Source: JAAZBA01 sp964461815 (GTDB lineage: Bacteria > Bacillota > Clostridia > Oscillospirales > QAMX01). From it: a DNA stretch of 64,000 bases. The stretch covers positions 1 through 64,000 of the forward strand of contig CAYWVF010000009.1 in NCBI GenBank assembly GCA_964461815.1, in the 5' to 3' direction. The translations under genes were made by a program, and so were the position numbers. The notes under the pieces are model-generated. The model made no database searches. It was not told the origin of the DNA and saw only the letters and a list, made by a program, of their open reading frames with translations. Shown one piece after another: positions 8,045-16,153 of this stretch (the first letter of the stretch is position 1; each line of letters opens with the position of its first letter).

Positions 8045-9316
8045 ATGCTTACAGCGATCACGGGAATAAACTGGGGTGACGAGGGCAAGGGACGTATGGT
8101 CGATCTGCTCAGCGAGAGCTACAATGTAGTCGTCAGATACCAGGGAGGAAACAACGCAGGTCATACAGTAGTAAATGAAAAGGGTAAATTCATACTCAAT
8201 CTGCTGCCGTCGGGCATACTTCGAGATGATGTAGTTAACGTCATGGGCAATGGCATGGTCATAGATCTCGAGCACCTTTACGGCGAGGTCGGCAGACTGC
8301 GTGAGGCAGGCATCAGGATCACACCCGACAATCTTAAGATCAGCGACCGTGCGGTCATATGTATGCCGTACCATAAGCAGCTCGACATCCTCGAGGAGGA
8401 GCGTCTTGCGGATGCGAAATACGGCTCTACCAGACGAGGCATCGCACCTGTCTACGGTGATAAATACATGAAAAAGGCGCTTCGCATGGGTGATCTGCTC
8501 AACTCGGAGTACCTTAAGAGCAGACTCCACAGCGTACTCGATATAAAAGCACTTACTATAGATAAGGTCTACGGTGCGGATGCTCCCACAGAGCAGGAGC
8601 TTGAAGCTTGGCTCGAGAAATACGGCTCACCGTTTAAGCCCTTTATATGCGATACGGGTAAATTCCTCGACAAATGTGCAGGTGATGGCAAGAACGTAAT
8701 GTTCGAGGCACAGCTCGGAGCACTTCGTGACATCGACTTCGGTATCTACCCCTACACCTCATCCTCATCGTCCATCGCCGCATACTCGACTATCGGTGCA
8801 GGCATCCCCGGACGCAGGCTCGACCGCTCGATCGGTATAATGAAAGCATATTCAAGCTGCGTAGGTGAGGGCCCGTTCGTATGTGAGATGTTCGGAGACG
8901 AGGCACATGCGCTGCGTGAGGCAGGAGGCGAGTACGGTGCTGCTACGGGACGTCCCAGACGTGTAGGTGCATTCGACATCCCGGCATCACGCTACGGTGT
9001 ACGCATACAGGGTGCCGATGCTATCGCACTCACGAAGCTCGACGTCATGTCATATATGAAGGTGATCCCGGTATGTGCGGCTTACTCTGTTGACGGTAAG
9101 GAGACGGAGGATTTCCCCGTAGGTGCAGAGCTTCTAAAGGCAAAGCCCGTGATAAAGGAGCTTCCCGGCTGGTGCTGCGATATCTCGAGCTGCCGAACCT
9201 GGGACAAGCTTCCGACAGAAGCTAAAAATTACATAGAATATCTCGAGAACGCAGTCGGCTGCCGTATTGAATACGTATCGGTAGGCGCAGAGCGTGAAGC
9301 TTATATAAAGAGATAG
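8045..9316 (+). CDS. purA: Adenylosuccinate synthetase
   Basis: GTP-dependent condensation of IMP with aspartate, the first committed step to AMP. The protein has 423 residues, the usual length. Visible motifs: GDEGKGRMVDLL (GTP-binding P-loop, Asp and Glu/Lys), QGGNNAGHT (catalytic His), GSTRRGIAPVYGDK, TGRPRRVGAFD (IMP and aspartate loop) and TKLDVM (guanine specificity). The ATG at 8045 is used because it gives the conserved MLTAITGINWGDEGKG N-terminus and follows AAAAGGAG by about 11 nt; upstream in-frame codons lie in the structured leader. It is monocistronic, ending at a strong terminator (9325-9354). Confidence 0.97.
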   Translation: MLTAITGINWGDEGKGRMVDLLSESYNVVVRYQGGNNAGHTVVNEKGKFILNLLPSGILRDDVVNVMGNGMVIDLEHLYGEVGRLREAGIRITPDNLKISDRAVICMPYHKQLDILEEERLADAKYGSTRRGIAPVYGDKYMKKALRMGDLLNSEYLKSRLHSVLDIKALTIDKVYGADAPTEQELEAWLEKYGSPFKPFICDTGKFLDKCAGDGKNVMFEAQLGALRDIDFGIYPYTSSSSSIAAYSTIGAGIPGRRLDRSIGIMKAYSSCVGEGPFVCEMFGDEAHALREAGGEYGAATGRPRRVGAFDIPASRYGVRIQGADAIALTKLDVMSYMKVIPVCAAYSVDGKETEDFPVGAELLKAKPVIKELPGWCCDISSCRTWDKLPTEAKNYIEYLENAVGCRIEYVSVGAEREAYIKR

Positions 9317-9324
9317 TCCCGCTT

Positions 9325-9354
9325 CCCCCCATAGTCTAGGCTATGGGGGGTTTT
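9325..9354 (+). terminator. Intrinsic terminator of purA
   Basis: Perfect 10-bp stem CCCCCCATAG/CTATGGGGGG followed by TTTT, 9 nt after the purA stop. Confidence 0.88.
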
Positions 9355-9442
9355 GTCGTTTCCGCATAGTCTCATCGATTGAAATCAGCATTCCCATGCT
9401 ATAAAATAAAAAAACGCTCTAACAGAAAGGAATGTGAATGCT

Positions 9443-10063
9443 ATGAAGGAAAGGATATACGGCTACATACGTGTATCGACAAAGGAGCAAAACGATGACA
9501 GGCAGCGTATCGCACTGCATGAGTTCGGGATAAAGGATAAGTTTATCTATTCGGACAAGATAAGCGGACGTGACTTCAACCGTCCTCAATATATGCGTAT
9601 GCTGCGGCAGCTGCGTGCAGAGGACGTGATAGTAGTAAAGAGCATAGACCGTTTGGGACGAAATTATACCGATATACTCGAGCAATGGAGGCTGATAACG
9701 CAGGAAAAGGGTGCATATATGGTAGTTCTGGATATGCCGCTGCTCGACACGAGGAAAAATGAGCGTGACCTGACAGGCACGTTCATAGCAGACCTGGTGC
9801 TGCAAATACTCAGCTACGTAGCGCAGACGGAGCGTGAGAACATACGCTCACGTCAGGCCGAGGGCATAGCTGCGGCAAAGCTTCGCGGAGTGCGCTTCGG
9901 CAGACCTCCTATCGAGATCCCCTCCGACTTTCTCTATGTTTACAGGCTCTGGTGCTCAGGTAAGCTGTCCTCACGCACGGCAGGAAATATGCTCGGAGTG
10001 TCGTATCAGACCTTCCTGCGCTGGGTCAGCCTCATGTCCTGCGGTGAAGCTCGCTTCGAGTAA
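9443..10063 (+). CDS. Small serine recombinase (resolvase/invertase family)
   Basis: About 206 residues, like DNA invertases and resolvases. The N-terminal catalytic domain has YGYIRVSTKEQN with the nucleophilic Ser, then SGRDFNRPQYMRML, KSIDRLGRNYTDIL and the E-helix region (AQTERENIRSRQAEGI). The C-terminal about 45 residues form the helix-turn-helix, beginning GVRFGRPPIE. AAAGGA is 2 nt before a GTG at 9434 but 11 nt before the ATG at 9443, so the ATG is preferred. It stands alone between two terminators, with no transposase, integrase or resolvase site visible next to it. It may be a site-specific invertase acting elsewhere in the genome, or a remnant of a mobile element. Confidence 0.9.
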   Translation: MKERIYGYIRVSTKEQNDDRQRIALHEFGIKDKFIYSDKISGRDFNRPQYMRMLRQLRAEDVIVVKSIDRLGRNYTDILEQWRLITQEKGAYMVVLDMPLLDTRKNERDLTGTFIADLVLQILSYVAQTERENIRSRQAEGIAAAKLRGVRFGRPPIEIPSDFLYVYRLWCSGKLSSRTAGNMLGVSYQTFLRWVSLMSCGEARFE

Positions 10064-10100
10064 AAAATAAGATCCGCATGAGAGCATGTCCATGCGGATC
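10061..10100 (-). terminator. Intrinsic terminator of mgtE
   Basis: Stem GATCCGCATG/CATGCGGATC (10 bp); on the minus strand it is followed by TTATTTTTT, directly past the mgtE stop. It lacks a T-tract on the plus strand. Confidence 0.8.
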
Positions 10101-10108
10101 ACCGAGTC

Positions 10109-11515
10109 TTATCCGAGATGCATTATATTCAAAAGTATCAGCCATGAGAGTCCGTAATACGTGACTACGGCTACAAGGTCGTTTACCGTGGTTATCAGCG
10201 GCCCTGATGCTACCGCAGGGTCTACTCCCACTTTCTTAAAGAATATAGGTATCAGCGTACCCGACAGTGCCGATACAATCATCGCAAGCACCATTGCGAT
10301 ACCGAGACAGCCGGACACGGCGAATGCGAAATGCGGTGCGTTGCCTACCATACATAGATAGCCTCCTATAGCCGCAAATGACAGAAGCCCCAGTATGCTG
10401 CCGTTCAGAAGCCCTATTCGAGCCTCCTTCCACACAAGCGTCAGCCTGTGCTCACGCCCTATCTGCGTATCCATAAGCACTCTGATCGCCACAGCCAGTG
10501 ACTGCGTACCTACGTTACCTGCCATATCCAGTATAAGTGACTGGAAGCACATTATTACCGGCAGCTGCCCTACTACCGACTCGAAAAGTCCCACCGTTGC
10601 GGATACTCCCAGTCCCAAAACAAGCAGTATGCACAGCCACGGCATTCTTTTTCTTACACTTTGGAGCACCGACTCCGACAGATCCTCCTCCGAGGACAGA
10701 CCTGCAAGCTTTGCATAGTCATCACCAAGCTCATTGTCGAGTATCTCCACAAAATCCCTTGCCGTAACGACACCGATGAGCCTGTTGTTATCGTCCAGCA
10801 CAGGGATAGATGTCTCCGCATAATCCGTAAGGAACGGTATACAATCCTCTATCGCAGCCTTGGCATATAAATAAGGATAGGAAAATGTAGCTATCTCCGA
10901 AAGCGGAGTCCCCTCTCTTGCGATGATGAGATCCTTAAGGTCTATCGCTCCGCAAAATGCCTTTGTATCATCCACGAGGTACAGAGTTGAGATATTGTCA
11001 TTCTCGGCTGCCTGCTTGATGAGCTGAGACATAGCCTCCTTTACCGTAGCCGTATCGGAGATCTCTATAAAATTCGTGGACATCCTGCTGCCGATCTCAT
11101 CCTCATCGAATGAGCGTATCAGGCTTATCTCTTTTCTGACCTCAGGCTCGAGCAGCTCCAGAAGTGAGGACCGCTCCTCCTTTGGCAGCTCCTGTAACAG
11201 CTCGACCGCCGCAGATACCTCCATACAGGAAATGACGTCTGCCTTTTGTCTTATCCCAAGCAGCTCAAAATACGAAGCATTGTTCTCCGCATACTCCATT
11301 ACCGCCGCAAGATCGTTCGGCGGAAGTATGCGAAATAATTTACGCTGCTCCTCCTTTGTGAGCAGCGGCAGTGACAGCGCTATATCATTCTCATGATACG
11401 CTCCCACCTGCTCCAGCATATTCTTCGGAGCAAGATTGCTTCTGATGATCTTTACTATCTCGCCGCAGAAATCAGGCAGCGCTGTCGGTGCGGCTGTGTT
11501 CACGCTTTTGTTCAT
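10109..11515 (-). CDS. mgtE: MgtE-family magnesium channel/transporter
   Basis: 468 residues. The order matches MgtE: a helical cytosolic N domain (about 20-135), two CBS domains (about 140-265) that sense cytosolic Mg2+, and a five-helix membrane domain (about 285-468) containing DMAGNVGTQSLAV and VDPAVASGPLITTVNDL, the pore segment with the conserved Asp that selects Mg2+. The ATG at 11515 follows AAAGGAGG with an 8-nt spacer; the reading frame extends further upstream to 11584, but only into the leader. It has its own promoter about 300 nt upstream and a long structured leader, so Mg2+-responsive control of its own mRNA is plausible. Confidence 0.95.
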   Translation of the reverse strand: MNKSVNTAAPTALPDFCGEIVKIIRSNLAPKNMLEQVGAYHENDIALSLPLLTKEEQRKLFRILPPNDLAAVMEYAENNASYFELLGIRQKADVISCMEVSAAVELLQELPKEERSSLLELLEPEVRKEISLIRSFDEDEIGSRMSTNFIEISDTATVKEAMSQLIKQAAENDNISTLYLVDDTKAFCGAIDLKDLIIAREGTPLSEIATFSYPYLYAKAAIEDCIPFLTDYAETSIPVLDDNNRLIGVVTARDFVEILDNELGDDYAKLAGLSSEEDLSESVLQSVRKRMPWLCILLVLGLGVSATVGLFESVVGQLPVIMCFQSLILDMAGNVGTQSLAVAIRVLMDTQIGREHRLTLVWKEARIGLLNGSILGLLSFAAIGGYLCMVGNAPHFAFAVSGCLGIAMVLAMIVSALSGTLIPIFFKKVGVDPAVASGPLITTVNDLVAVVTYYGLSWLILLNIMHLG

Positions 11516-11811
11516 TGCTTGTGCCTCCTTTACACTGTTTTGTAATGGCAGTCGGCACAGGCTCGGCTTACATAAAAATACCACCGTAAGTCTCGCTCAA
11601 GCCCATGCACAGCTGTCAATGCTGTGTGCGGAGTTGTGTTGAAACAAACAATGGTATTCGAAATATCATCTAGAAGGCTCGCTTTGTGAGCATAAACGGC
11701 AGTAGACTGCGTACCCTCCGACGATATATGAATACCATATTCATCTGTTTGAAACTACAACTTCCACCGTCCATATTCTCACCTCACGATCGTTTTTTCG
11801 CATATTCTGCA
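11516..11811 (-). promoter_or_regulatory. Long structured 5' leader of mgtE (candidate cation-responsive RNA)
   Basis: About 296 nt separate the inferred transcription start from the mgtE ATG. On the RNA, ATGGTATTC pairs with GAATACCAT and ATATCGTC with GATGATAT, making a long bulged stem (minus strand, about 11727 down to 11649). Its loop holds nested helices: GAGGG/CCTTC, GCAGT/ACTGC and GCTC/GAGC, a multi-way junction. The 5' end contains GTGAGGTGAG, which resembles the start of the M-box motif, but the rest of the M-box consensus was not found, so no class is assigned. A 34-codon ORF overlaps this structure. Confidence 0.6.
11670..11774 (-). CDS. Possible 34-aa leader peptide upstream of mgtE
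   Basis: An ATG at 11774 is preceded by GAGGTGAGAAT, a good ribosome binding site, and opens 34 codons ending in TAG at 11672-11670. The peptide starts MDGGSCSFKQMNMVF and has a basic middle (YRRRVRSLLPF) and ends LTKRAF. It spans exactly the main stem-loop of the mgtE leader, so its translation would disrupt that structure. A leader-peptide sensor is therefore possible, as in Mg2+ control by short Pro- or Arg-containing leader ORFs elsewhere. It could equally be a chance ORF over a structured RNA. Confidence 0.4.
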   Translation of the reverse strand: MDGGSCSFKQMNMVFIYRRRVRSLLPFMLTKRAF

Positions 11812-11817
11812 TTCTAT

Positions 11818-11846
11818 ATTATACCGCATCTTCCCCAGCTTTTCAA
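11818..11846 (-). promoter_or_regulatory. Sigma-A promoter of the mgtE transcript
   Basis: Minus strand TTGAAA (11846-11841), 17-bp spacer, TATAAT (11823-11818). Confidence 0.75.
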
Positions 11847-11969
11847 GCCGGGCAGCGGAATATTTCAAAAATTTCTCGCACTCGCACGAAAGCCCTCGCC
11901 TCATAACACATTTTCGTTGTAAAAAGTGTACTCATCCTTGCAAAATTCGTTGTAATTTTGTGATCCGAT

Positions 11970-12008
11970 AAAAAAGACCCGGCATGACTTCACTTGTCAC
12001 GTCGGGTC
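11970..12008 (-). terminator. Intrinsic terminator of the small SLH-like gene
   Basis: Stem from GACCCG...TGAC pairing with GTCA...CGGGTC, followed on the minus strand by a run of T (plus-strand AAAAAA at 11970-11975). It lies 14 nt past the stop at 12022. Confidence 0.75.
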
Positions 12009-12021
12009 GGGCTGTTTATCC

Positions 12022-12699
12022 TCATGCTTTATTCGGCAGCATATCGATATATCTCAGCGCAGCACATACGATCACGGCTGCATCGGCACGGTTTACATAC
12101 TCGGCCGCACGCAGATTACCTCTTATGTCGCCGCCTACTATACCTGCCGTCACGAACGCCTCGTATGCTTCAAGCTTATCCTCGTCTATAGCCTCAGCAC
12201 CCTTGAGCGTACCGAAGCCTTTGCCTGCCGTCATTTCCACTCCGGCACTCTTCATTATATCATAGAGTGCTGCTACAAGCTCCTGACGCTCGACAGCTGC
12301 ATCACCTGTCATAGCTGCGTATTTTTCCGGCAGCTCGTTATCTGTTATATACTCACCCAGACGTACCGCTACCAGTCCAAGCTCATTCTCCTTCATATAC
12401 CATGACGGATGGAATCGCTTGTCTGTATGACCCTTGAATATACCTGTATTCGCAAGTGTCTGTACAGCCGACCTTGCATAAAGGTACTCGCCTGCCAAGT
12501 CGGGATAATACTTTACCTCGACTGCCGCATTCGTATACGTCTTAAGTCCTGTTCTGTCTCCGAAATATTTATTAAGTCGCATATTGACCATGCAACTCGG
12601 CTCGCCGCCTATGAGCTGTGTACTGTCAAATGCATTTGCTGCGGTAATTATGCCTATCAGCATTGCGGCGGCTACTATTAATGATATTGCTTTTTTCAT
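12022..12699 (-). CDS. Small secreted SLH-like protein
   Basis: 225 residues with a signal peptide (MKKAISLIVAAAMLIGI, cleavage near ANA). The mature part has diverged S-layer-homology-like segments: about residues 75-125 (SAVQTLANTGIFKGHTDKRF, then YMKENELGLVAVRLGEYI) and about 170-220 (EAFVTAGIVGGDIRGNLRAA, then YVNRADAAVIVCAALRYI). It carries no enzymatic domain. The ATG at 12699 follows AAGGAGG by 8 nt. Compared with the large SLH proteins in this window it lacks long C-terminal repeats, so it may be a short wall-associated protein. Function unknown. It is monocistronic. Confidence 0.8.
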   Translation of the reverse strand: MKKAISLIVAAAMLIGIITAANAFDSTQLIGGEPSCMVNMRLNKYFGDRTGLKTYTNAAVEVKYYPDLAGEYLYARSAVQTLANTGIFKGHTDKRFHPSWYMKENELGLVAVRLGEYITDNELPEKYAAMTGDAAVERQELVAALYDIMKSAGVEMTAGKGFGTLKGAEAIDEDKLEAYEAFVTAGIVGGDIRGNLRAAEYVNRADAAVIVCAALRYIDMLPNKA

Positions 12700-12808
12700 T
12701 TTCCGTGCCTCCTTATCTTTTACTATATTATACCCCATCCGCTGTTAATTTTCCATACCTTTTTCACTACAATTCTATTACAAAAATTGAAATCATTTGG
12801 TATAACTA

Positions 12809-12837
12809 TTGACATTCCGTACATGTTATGATAAACT
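12809..12837 (+). promoter_or_regulatory. Promoter of the phosphatase/MFS operon
   Basis: TTGACA (12809-12814), 17-bp spacer, TAAACT (12832-12837), 28 bp upstream of the start codon. Confidence 0.7.
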
Positions 12838-12864
12838 CACCTCATAAATCAAAGGAGAGATATT

Positions 12865-13632
12865 ATGAAAACGTTGCTTATTCTCGCTGACGGTGTACGT
12901 CCCGACAGTATCAAGGAGCTTGCATTCACCGAGACGATAAAAAAGACGTCAAGCTACTGCATGAACGGCCGCTCAGTCGTACCGTCCGTTACGCTGCCCT
13001 GCCACATGTCCATCTTCCACAGTGTAGACCCGATAAGACACGGTGTTACCACAAATACATATATACCTCAGGTACGTCCGATCAACGGACTGTGTGAGGT
13101 ACTAAAGGCAAGAGGTCTGAAATGCTCTTTCTTCTTCGACTGGGAGGAGCTGCGTGACCTCGCACGTCCCGGAAGCCTCTACATCAGCAGCTTCCGCTCC
13201 GGTCGTGTTGACGATTACGAGAAAACCAAGGATTATACTTACGAAAAGGTACTTGAGCACCTCACCTCACCCGATGCAAGCGACTTCACCTTCTGGTATA
13301 TAGGCTGGACGGATGAGGCAGGTCACGCTAACGGCTGGATGAGCGATGAGTATATGCGTGCCGTGAGAGAGACGATGGCTAAGATCGAGAGCCTTATCTC
13401 CAAGCTTCCCGAGGATTTCAACGTCATATTCACCGCAGACCACGGCGGACATGACAGGTGCCACGGTACGGAGCTGGACGAGGATATGCTCGTCCCGATG
13501 TTCTTCCTCGGCAAAGCCTTTGAGCCGGGCAAGGAGCTTGAAAGCGTATCACTCAACGATATCGCTCCTACTATAGTAAAGCTCCACGGCATCGAGCCGG
13601 ATCGTGACTGGGAAGGAAAATCCGTGATCTGA
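12865..13632 (+). CDS. Alkaline phosphatase superfamily protein (nucleotide pyrophosphatase/phosphodiesterase type)
   Basis: 255 residues, cytoplasmic (no signal peptide). The N-terminal ILADGVRPDS supplies the first metal Asp, PSVTLPCHMSIF the Thr nucleophile and MSI-F context typical of type I phosphodiesterase/NPP proteins, and FTADHGGHDRCHG the C-terminal Asp-His-x-x-x-His metal site. The family hydrolyses phosphomonoesters or diesters, and the exact substrate cannot be read from sequence. AAAGGAGAG precedes the ATG. The next gene starts 2 nt after the stop and encodes an organophosphate-type MFS carrier, so a role in using an imported phosphorylated compound is inferred. Confidence 0.85.
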   Translation: MKTLLILADGVRPDSIKELAFTETIKKTSSYCMNGRSVVPSVTLPCHMSIFHSVDPIRHGVTTNTYIPQVRPINGLCEVLKARGLKCSFFFDWEELRDLARPGSLYISSFRSGRVDDYEKTKDYTYEKVLEHLTSPDASDFTFWYIGWTDEAGHANGWMSDEYMRAVRETMAKIESLISKLPEDFNVIFTADHGGHDRCHGTELDEDMLVPMFFLGKAFEPGKELESVSLNDIAPTIVKLHGIEPDRDWEGKSVI

Positions 13633-13634
13633 AT

Positions 13635-14843
13635 ATGAAGCTTGATATCTTAAAAAAACCGACTGTCCGCAATGCAATAATGCTCGGAGGTCTTTGCTCA
13701 CTGTCCTACCTCGGAGTGTACTTCGCACGAAATATCCTCGGCGCCGCAACTCCGCAGATCATCGAAAGTGGAGCATACACTACCGAGTACATAGGTGATA
13801 TATCCTCGCTCTATTTCATTTTCTACGCTGTAGGTCAGCTCATCAACGGCATCATCGGAGACAGAGTAAAGGCAAGGTACATGCTCAGCCTCGGGCTTAT
13901 CCTCGCAGGCATATGCAACCTGCTCTTCCCCTTTATGCTCGACAATAAGCTTGCCGCACAGCTCGCCTACGGTATGACAGGCTTCTTCCTGTCTATGGTC
14001 TACGCTCCTATGGCAAAGGTGGTAGCGGAAAATACAGAGCCTGTGTACGCTACACGCTGCACTCTCGGCTTCACCGTAGCATCCTTCCTCGGCTCACCTC
14101 TCGCAGGTCTTTTCGCCGCACTCTTTGTATGGCAGAGCGTATTTATCACAAGCAGCATCTCACTGCTCGTAATGGGTGCAGCCTGCTTTGTCTCATTCCT
14201 CATTTTTGAGAAAAAGGGTATAGTAGCATACAACAGGTACAGCTCACCGATGGCAAAGGGTGAGGGCGTGAAGGTGCTGATAAAGCACCGCATCATCAAA
14301 TTCACGTTCGTATCGATACTCACAGGTGTAGTGAGAACAGCCGTCGTATTCTGGCTGCCTACATATATCTCACAGTACCTCGGCTTTTCTGCTAAGACCT
14401 CCGCTCTCATTTTCACCGTAGCCTCCTTCTTCATGTCATCCTCCGCCTTTATCGCGGTATTCATATACGAGAAGCTTCGCAGAAATATGGATCTGACTAT
14501 CCTTATCGCATTCACCTCGTCTGCCGTATGCTTTATCGCTGTATATTTTATACAGCAGCCCGTACTCAATATCATATTCATGATGCTCGCCATCATGTCC
14601 TCCGACAGTGCCGCGACTATGATATGGAGTAGATATTGCCCAAGCCTTCGTGATACCGGCATGGTGTCCTCGGCTACAGGCTACCTCGACTTCGTAAGCT
14701 ACATGGCAGGAGCGGCAGCCTCGGCTCTGTTCGCAAATTCCGTAGAGTCCATCGGCTGGGGAAGCCTTATACTCGTCTGGTTCGCTCTCATGGCAGTCGG
14801 CGTTATCATCTCGCTCCCACGCAGGTCAAAGGCGAAAAACTGA
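13635..14843 (+). CDS. MFS transporter, organophosphate:Pi antiporter-like
   Basis: 402 residues with about 12 predicted membrane helices. The N-terminus (GGLCSLSYLGVYFARN) and the ISQYLGFSAKTSALIF segment resemble the sugar-phosphate/glycerol-3-phosphate permease (GlpT/UhpT, OPA) branch of the major facilitator superfamily. The start codon lies 2 nt after the preceding stop, so translation is probably coupled. Pairing with a phosphatase-superfamily enzyme suggests uptake of a phosphoester, but the substrate is not known. A strong terminator follows. Confidence 0.85.
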   Translation: MKLDILKKPTVRNAIMLGGLCSLSYLGVYFARNILGAATPQIIESGAYTTEYIGDISSLYFIFYAVGQLINGIIGDRVKARYMLSLGLILAGICNLLFPFMLDNKLAAQLAYGMTGFFLSMVYAPMAKVVAENTEPVYATRCTLGFTVASFLGSPLAGLFAALFVWQSVFITSSISLLVMGAACFVSFLIFEKKGIVAYNRYSSPMAKGEGVKVLIKHRIIKFTFVSILTGVVRTAVVFWLPTYISQYLGFSAKTSALIFTVASFFMSSSAFIAVFIYEKLRRNMDLTILIAFTSSAVCFIAVYFIQQPVLNIIFMMLAIMSSDSAATMIWSRYCPSLRDTGMVSSATGYLDFVSYMAGAAASALFANSVESIGWGSLILVWFALMAVGVIISLPRRSKAKN

Positions 14844-14857
14844 GTCCGATCATCAGG

Positions 14858-14909
14858 GTGTGTTTGCCGAAGGTCAAATTGTTTGACTTTCATCAAACAC
14901 ACTTTTTTT
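14858..14909 (+). terminator. Intrinsic terminator containing CtsR-like heptads
   Basis: Outer stem GTGTGTTTG/CAAACACAC, inner stem AAGGTCAAA/TTTGACTTT, then TTTTTTT. The inner arms are CtsR-type heptads, GGTCAAA (14872-14878) and TTTGACT (14882-14888), in inverted orientation separated by 3 nt. Confidence 0.85.
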
Positions 14910-15066
14910 ATACGTCAGACGGATTTTTTGACCTTCAAAGCCGCTATTTAGCCCGGCTATATGTAAAATACCATGAAAAAGCTTAAAATATTTTGTAATT
15001 TCAAGCTCATTTAAAATAAACCGTAAATTTCAGCTTTAAACACTGAATTTTTGTCTAAAATCACCG

Positions 15067-15094
15067 TTGCAAACGGAAATAAAATGAGTATAAT
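15067..15094 (+). promoter_or_regulatory. Promoter of the ctsR operon
   Basis: TTGCAA (15067-15072), 16-bp spacer, TATAAT (15089-15094). The CtsR operator begins 13 bp downstream of the -10, so bound CtsR would block initiation. Confidence 0.7.
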
Positions 15095-15106
15095 TATAAT
15101 CACAAA

Positions 15107-15123
15107 GGTCAAAGATAGTCAAA
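15107..15123 (+). promoter_or_regulatory. CtsR operator
   Basis: GGTCAAA-GAT-AGTCAAA, the tandem heptad repeat with 3-nt spacer that defines the CtsR box. It lies between the -10 element and the ctsR ribosome binding site. Confidence 0.92.
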
Positions 15124-15156
15124 GTCAGAAACAAAAAGTCAGGAGGTGTTTATATC

Positions 15157-15615
15157 GTGAGGCTATCGGATATAATTTCGGAGTTCATTTTGGATGCGCT
15201 GAACGATGGCGGCACACTGGAGCTTACGAGGAGCGAGCTTGCGGACAGATTCAACTGCGTACCGTCGCAGATAAACTACGTCATCTCAACGAGGTTCACG
15301 CCGGAGCACGGCTTCAACGTCGAGTCAAGGCGAGGCGGCGGCGGATATATAAGGATATCGAGGATAGCAACGGACGGCACCATGGCGCTGATGCATGCGA
15401 TAAACTCCATCGGCGACACGCTCAGTGTACAGGATGCCGAGGCGATACTTCGAAACCTCGTTTCACTCGGGCTTGTTTCGAATCGTGACGCTCACCTCAT
15501 CGGTGCGGCGGTATCACCCAAGGCTTTATCGGCTTCACCTGTGGATATTCAAAGCAGGCTGAGAGCGTCGATATTCAAAAATTGCCTTATCTGTGCAAAG
15601 ACAGTTAAAAAATAG
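15157..15615 (+). CDS. ctsR: Transcriptional repressor CtsR
   Basis: 152 residues with the CtsR winged helix-turn-helix (LTRSELADRFNCVPSQINYVI) and the glycine-rich wing (SRRGGGGYIRI) that enters the minor groove and acts as heat sensor. The C-terminal dimerisation domain, which McsB phosphorylates on arginine in Bacillus, follows. The start is GTG at 15157, preceded by AGGAGGTG. First gene of ctsR-mcsA-mcsB-clpC and controlled by the operator at 15107-15123, so autoregulated. It represses clp genes at normal temperature. Confidence 0.97.
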   Translation: MRLSDIISEFILDALNDGGTLELTRSELADRFNCVPSQINYVISTRFTPEHGFNVESRRGGGGYIRISRIATDGTMALMHAINSIGDTLSVQDAEAILRNLVSLGLVSNRDAHLIGAAVSPKALSASPVDIQSRLRASIFKNCLICAKTVKK

Positions 15616-15644
15616 ATCATGTATCATAGAAAGGAAAATGAATT

Positions 15645-16136
15645 ATGTTGTGTACAAAATGCGGAAAAAATCCGGCTTCTGTTTATATTAAAAATACGAT
15701 CAACGGTGTAACTACAGAGCAGCATCTGTGCTCACAGTGTGCATCCGAGGAAAAGCTCATCGGGCAGCCGTACATGGATCCGTTCGGAGACATGTTCTCA
15801 CTGTTTGAGCCTGCGGTGCAGAGTCAGCAGGCTATCGGAGCTGACAGGTGTCCGCTTTGCGGAGCATCGGCTCACGATATAATGAAATCGGGACGTGCCG
15901 GCTGTGCCTCCTGCTACGATGTATTTGCAAGGCTACTGAATCCGATGATAAAGCGTATCCACGGTACAGCCTCACATACAGGCTCGGTACCGGCAAGCTG
16001 CTCGGCAGGTATCAAAAAGGAAAAGCGTCTTGAGACGCTGAGAGGCGAGCTCAAGAGTGCGATAGAAAACGAAAACTTCGAGGATGCGGCAAGGCTGCGT
16101 GACGAGATCCGTGAGATCGAGAACGGTAAGGAATAG
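15645..16136 (+). CDS. mcsA: McsA, activator of the McsB arginine kinase
   Basis: 163 residues. Four CxxC zinc-binding pairs are visible: CTKCGKNP, LCSQCASE, CPLCGASA and CASCYDVF. A C-terminal UVR motif (about residues 125-163, LKSAIENENFEDAARLRDEI) is the type that binds ClpC or UvrB-like partners. In Bacillus the McsA protein activates McsB and acts as a ClpC adaptor. It lies 29 nt after ctsR and 17 nt before mcsB, in the standard order. Confidence 0.95.
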   Translation: MLCTKCGKNPASVYIKNTINGVTTEQHLCSQCASEEKLIGQPYMDPFGDMFSLFEPAVQSQQAIGADRCPLCGASAHDIMKSGRAGCASCYDVFARLLNPMIKRIHGTASHTGSVPASCSAGIKKEKRLETLRGELKSAIENENFEDAARLRDEIREIENGKE

Positions 16137-16153
16137 GAAAGGGGATATCAACA

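Noticed and set aside
11516..11811. Calling the mgtE leader an M-box riboswitch
   Set aside because: Only GTGAGGTGAG resembles it; the central and 3' conserved segments of the M-box were not found.
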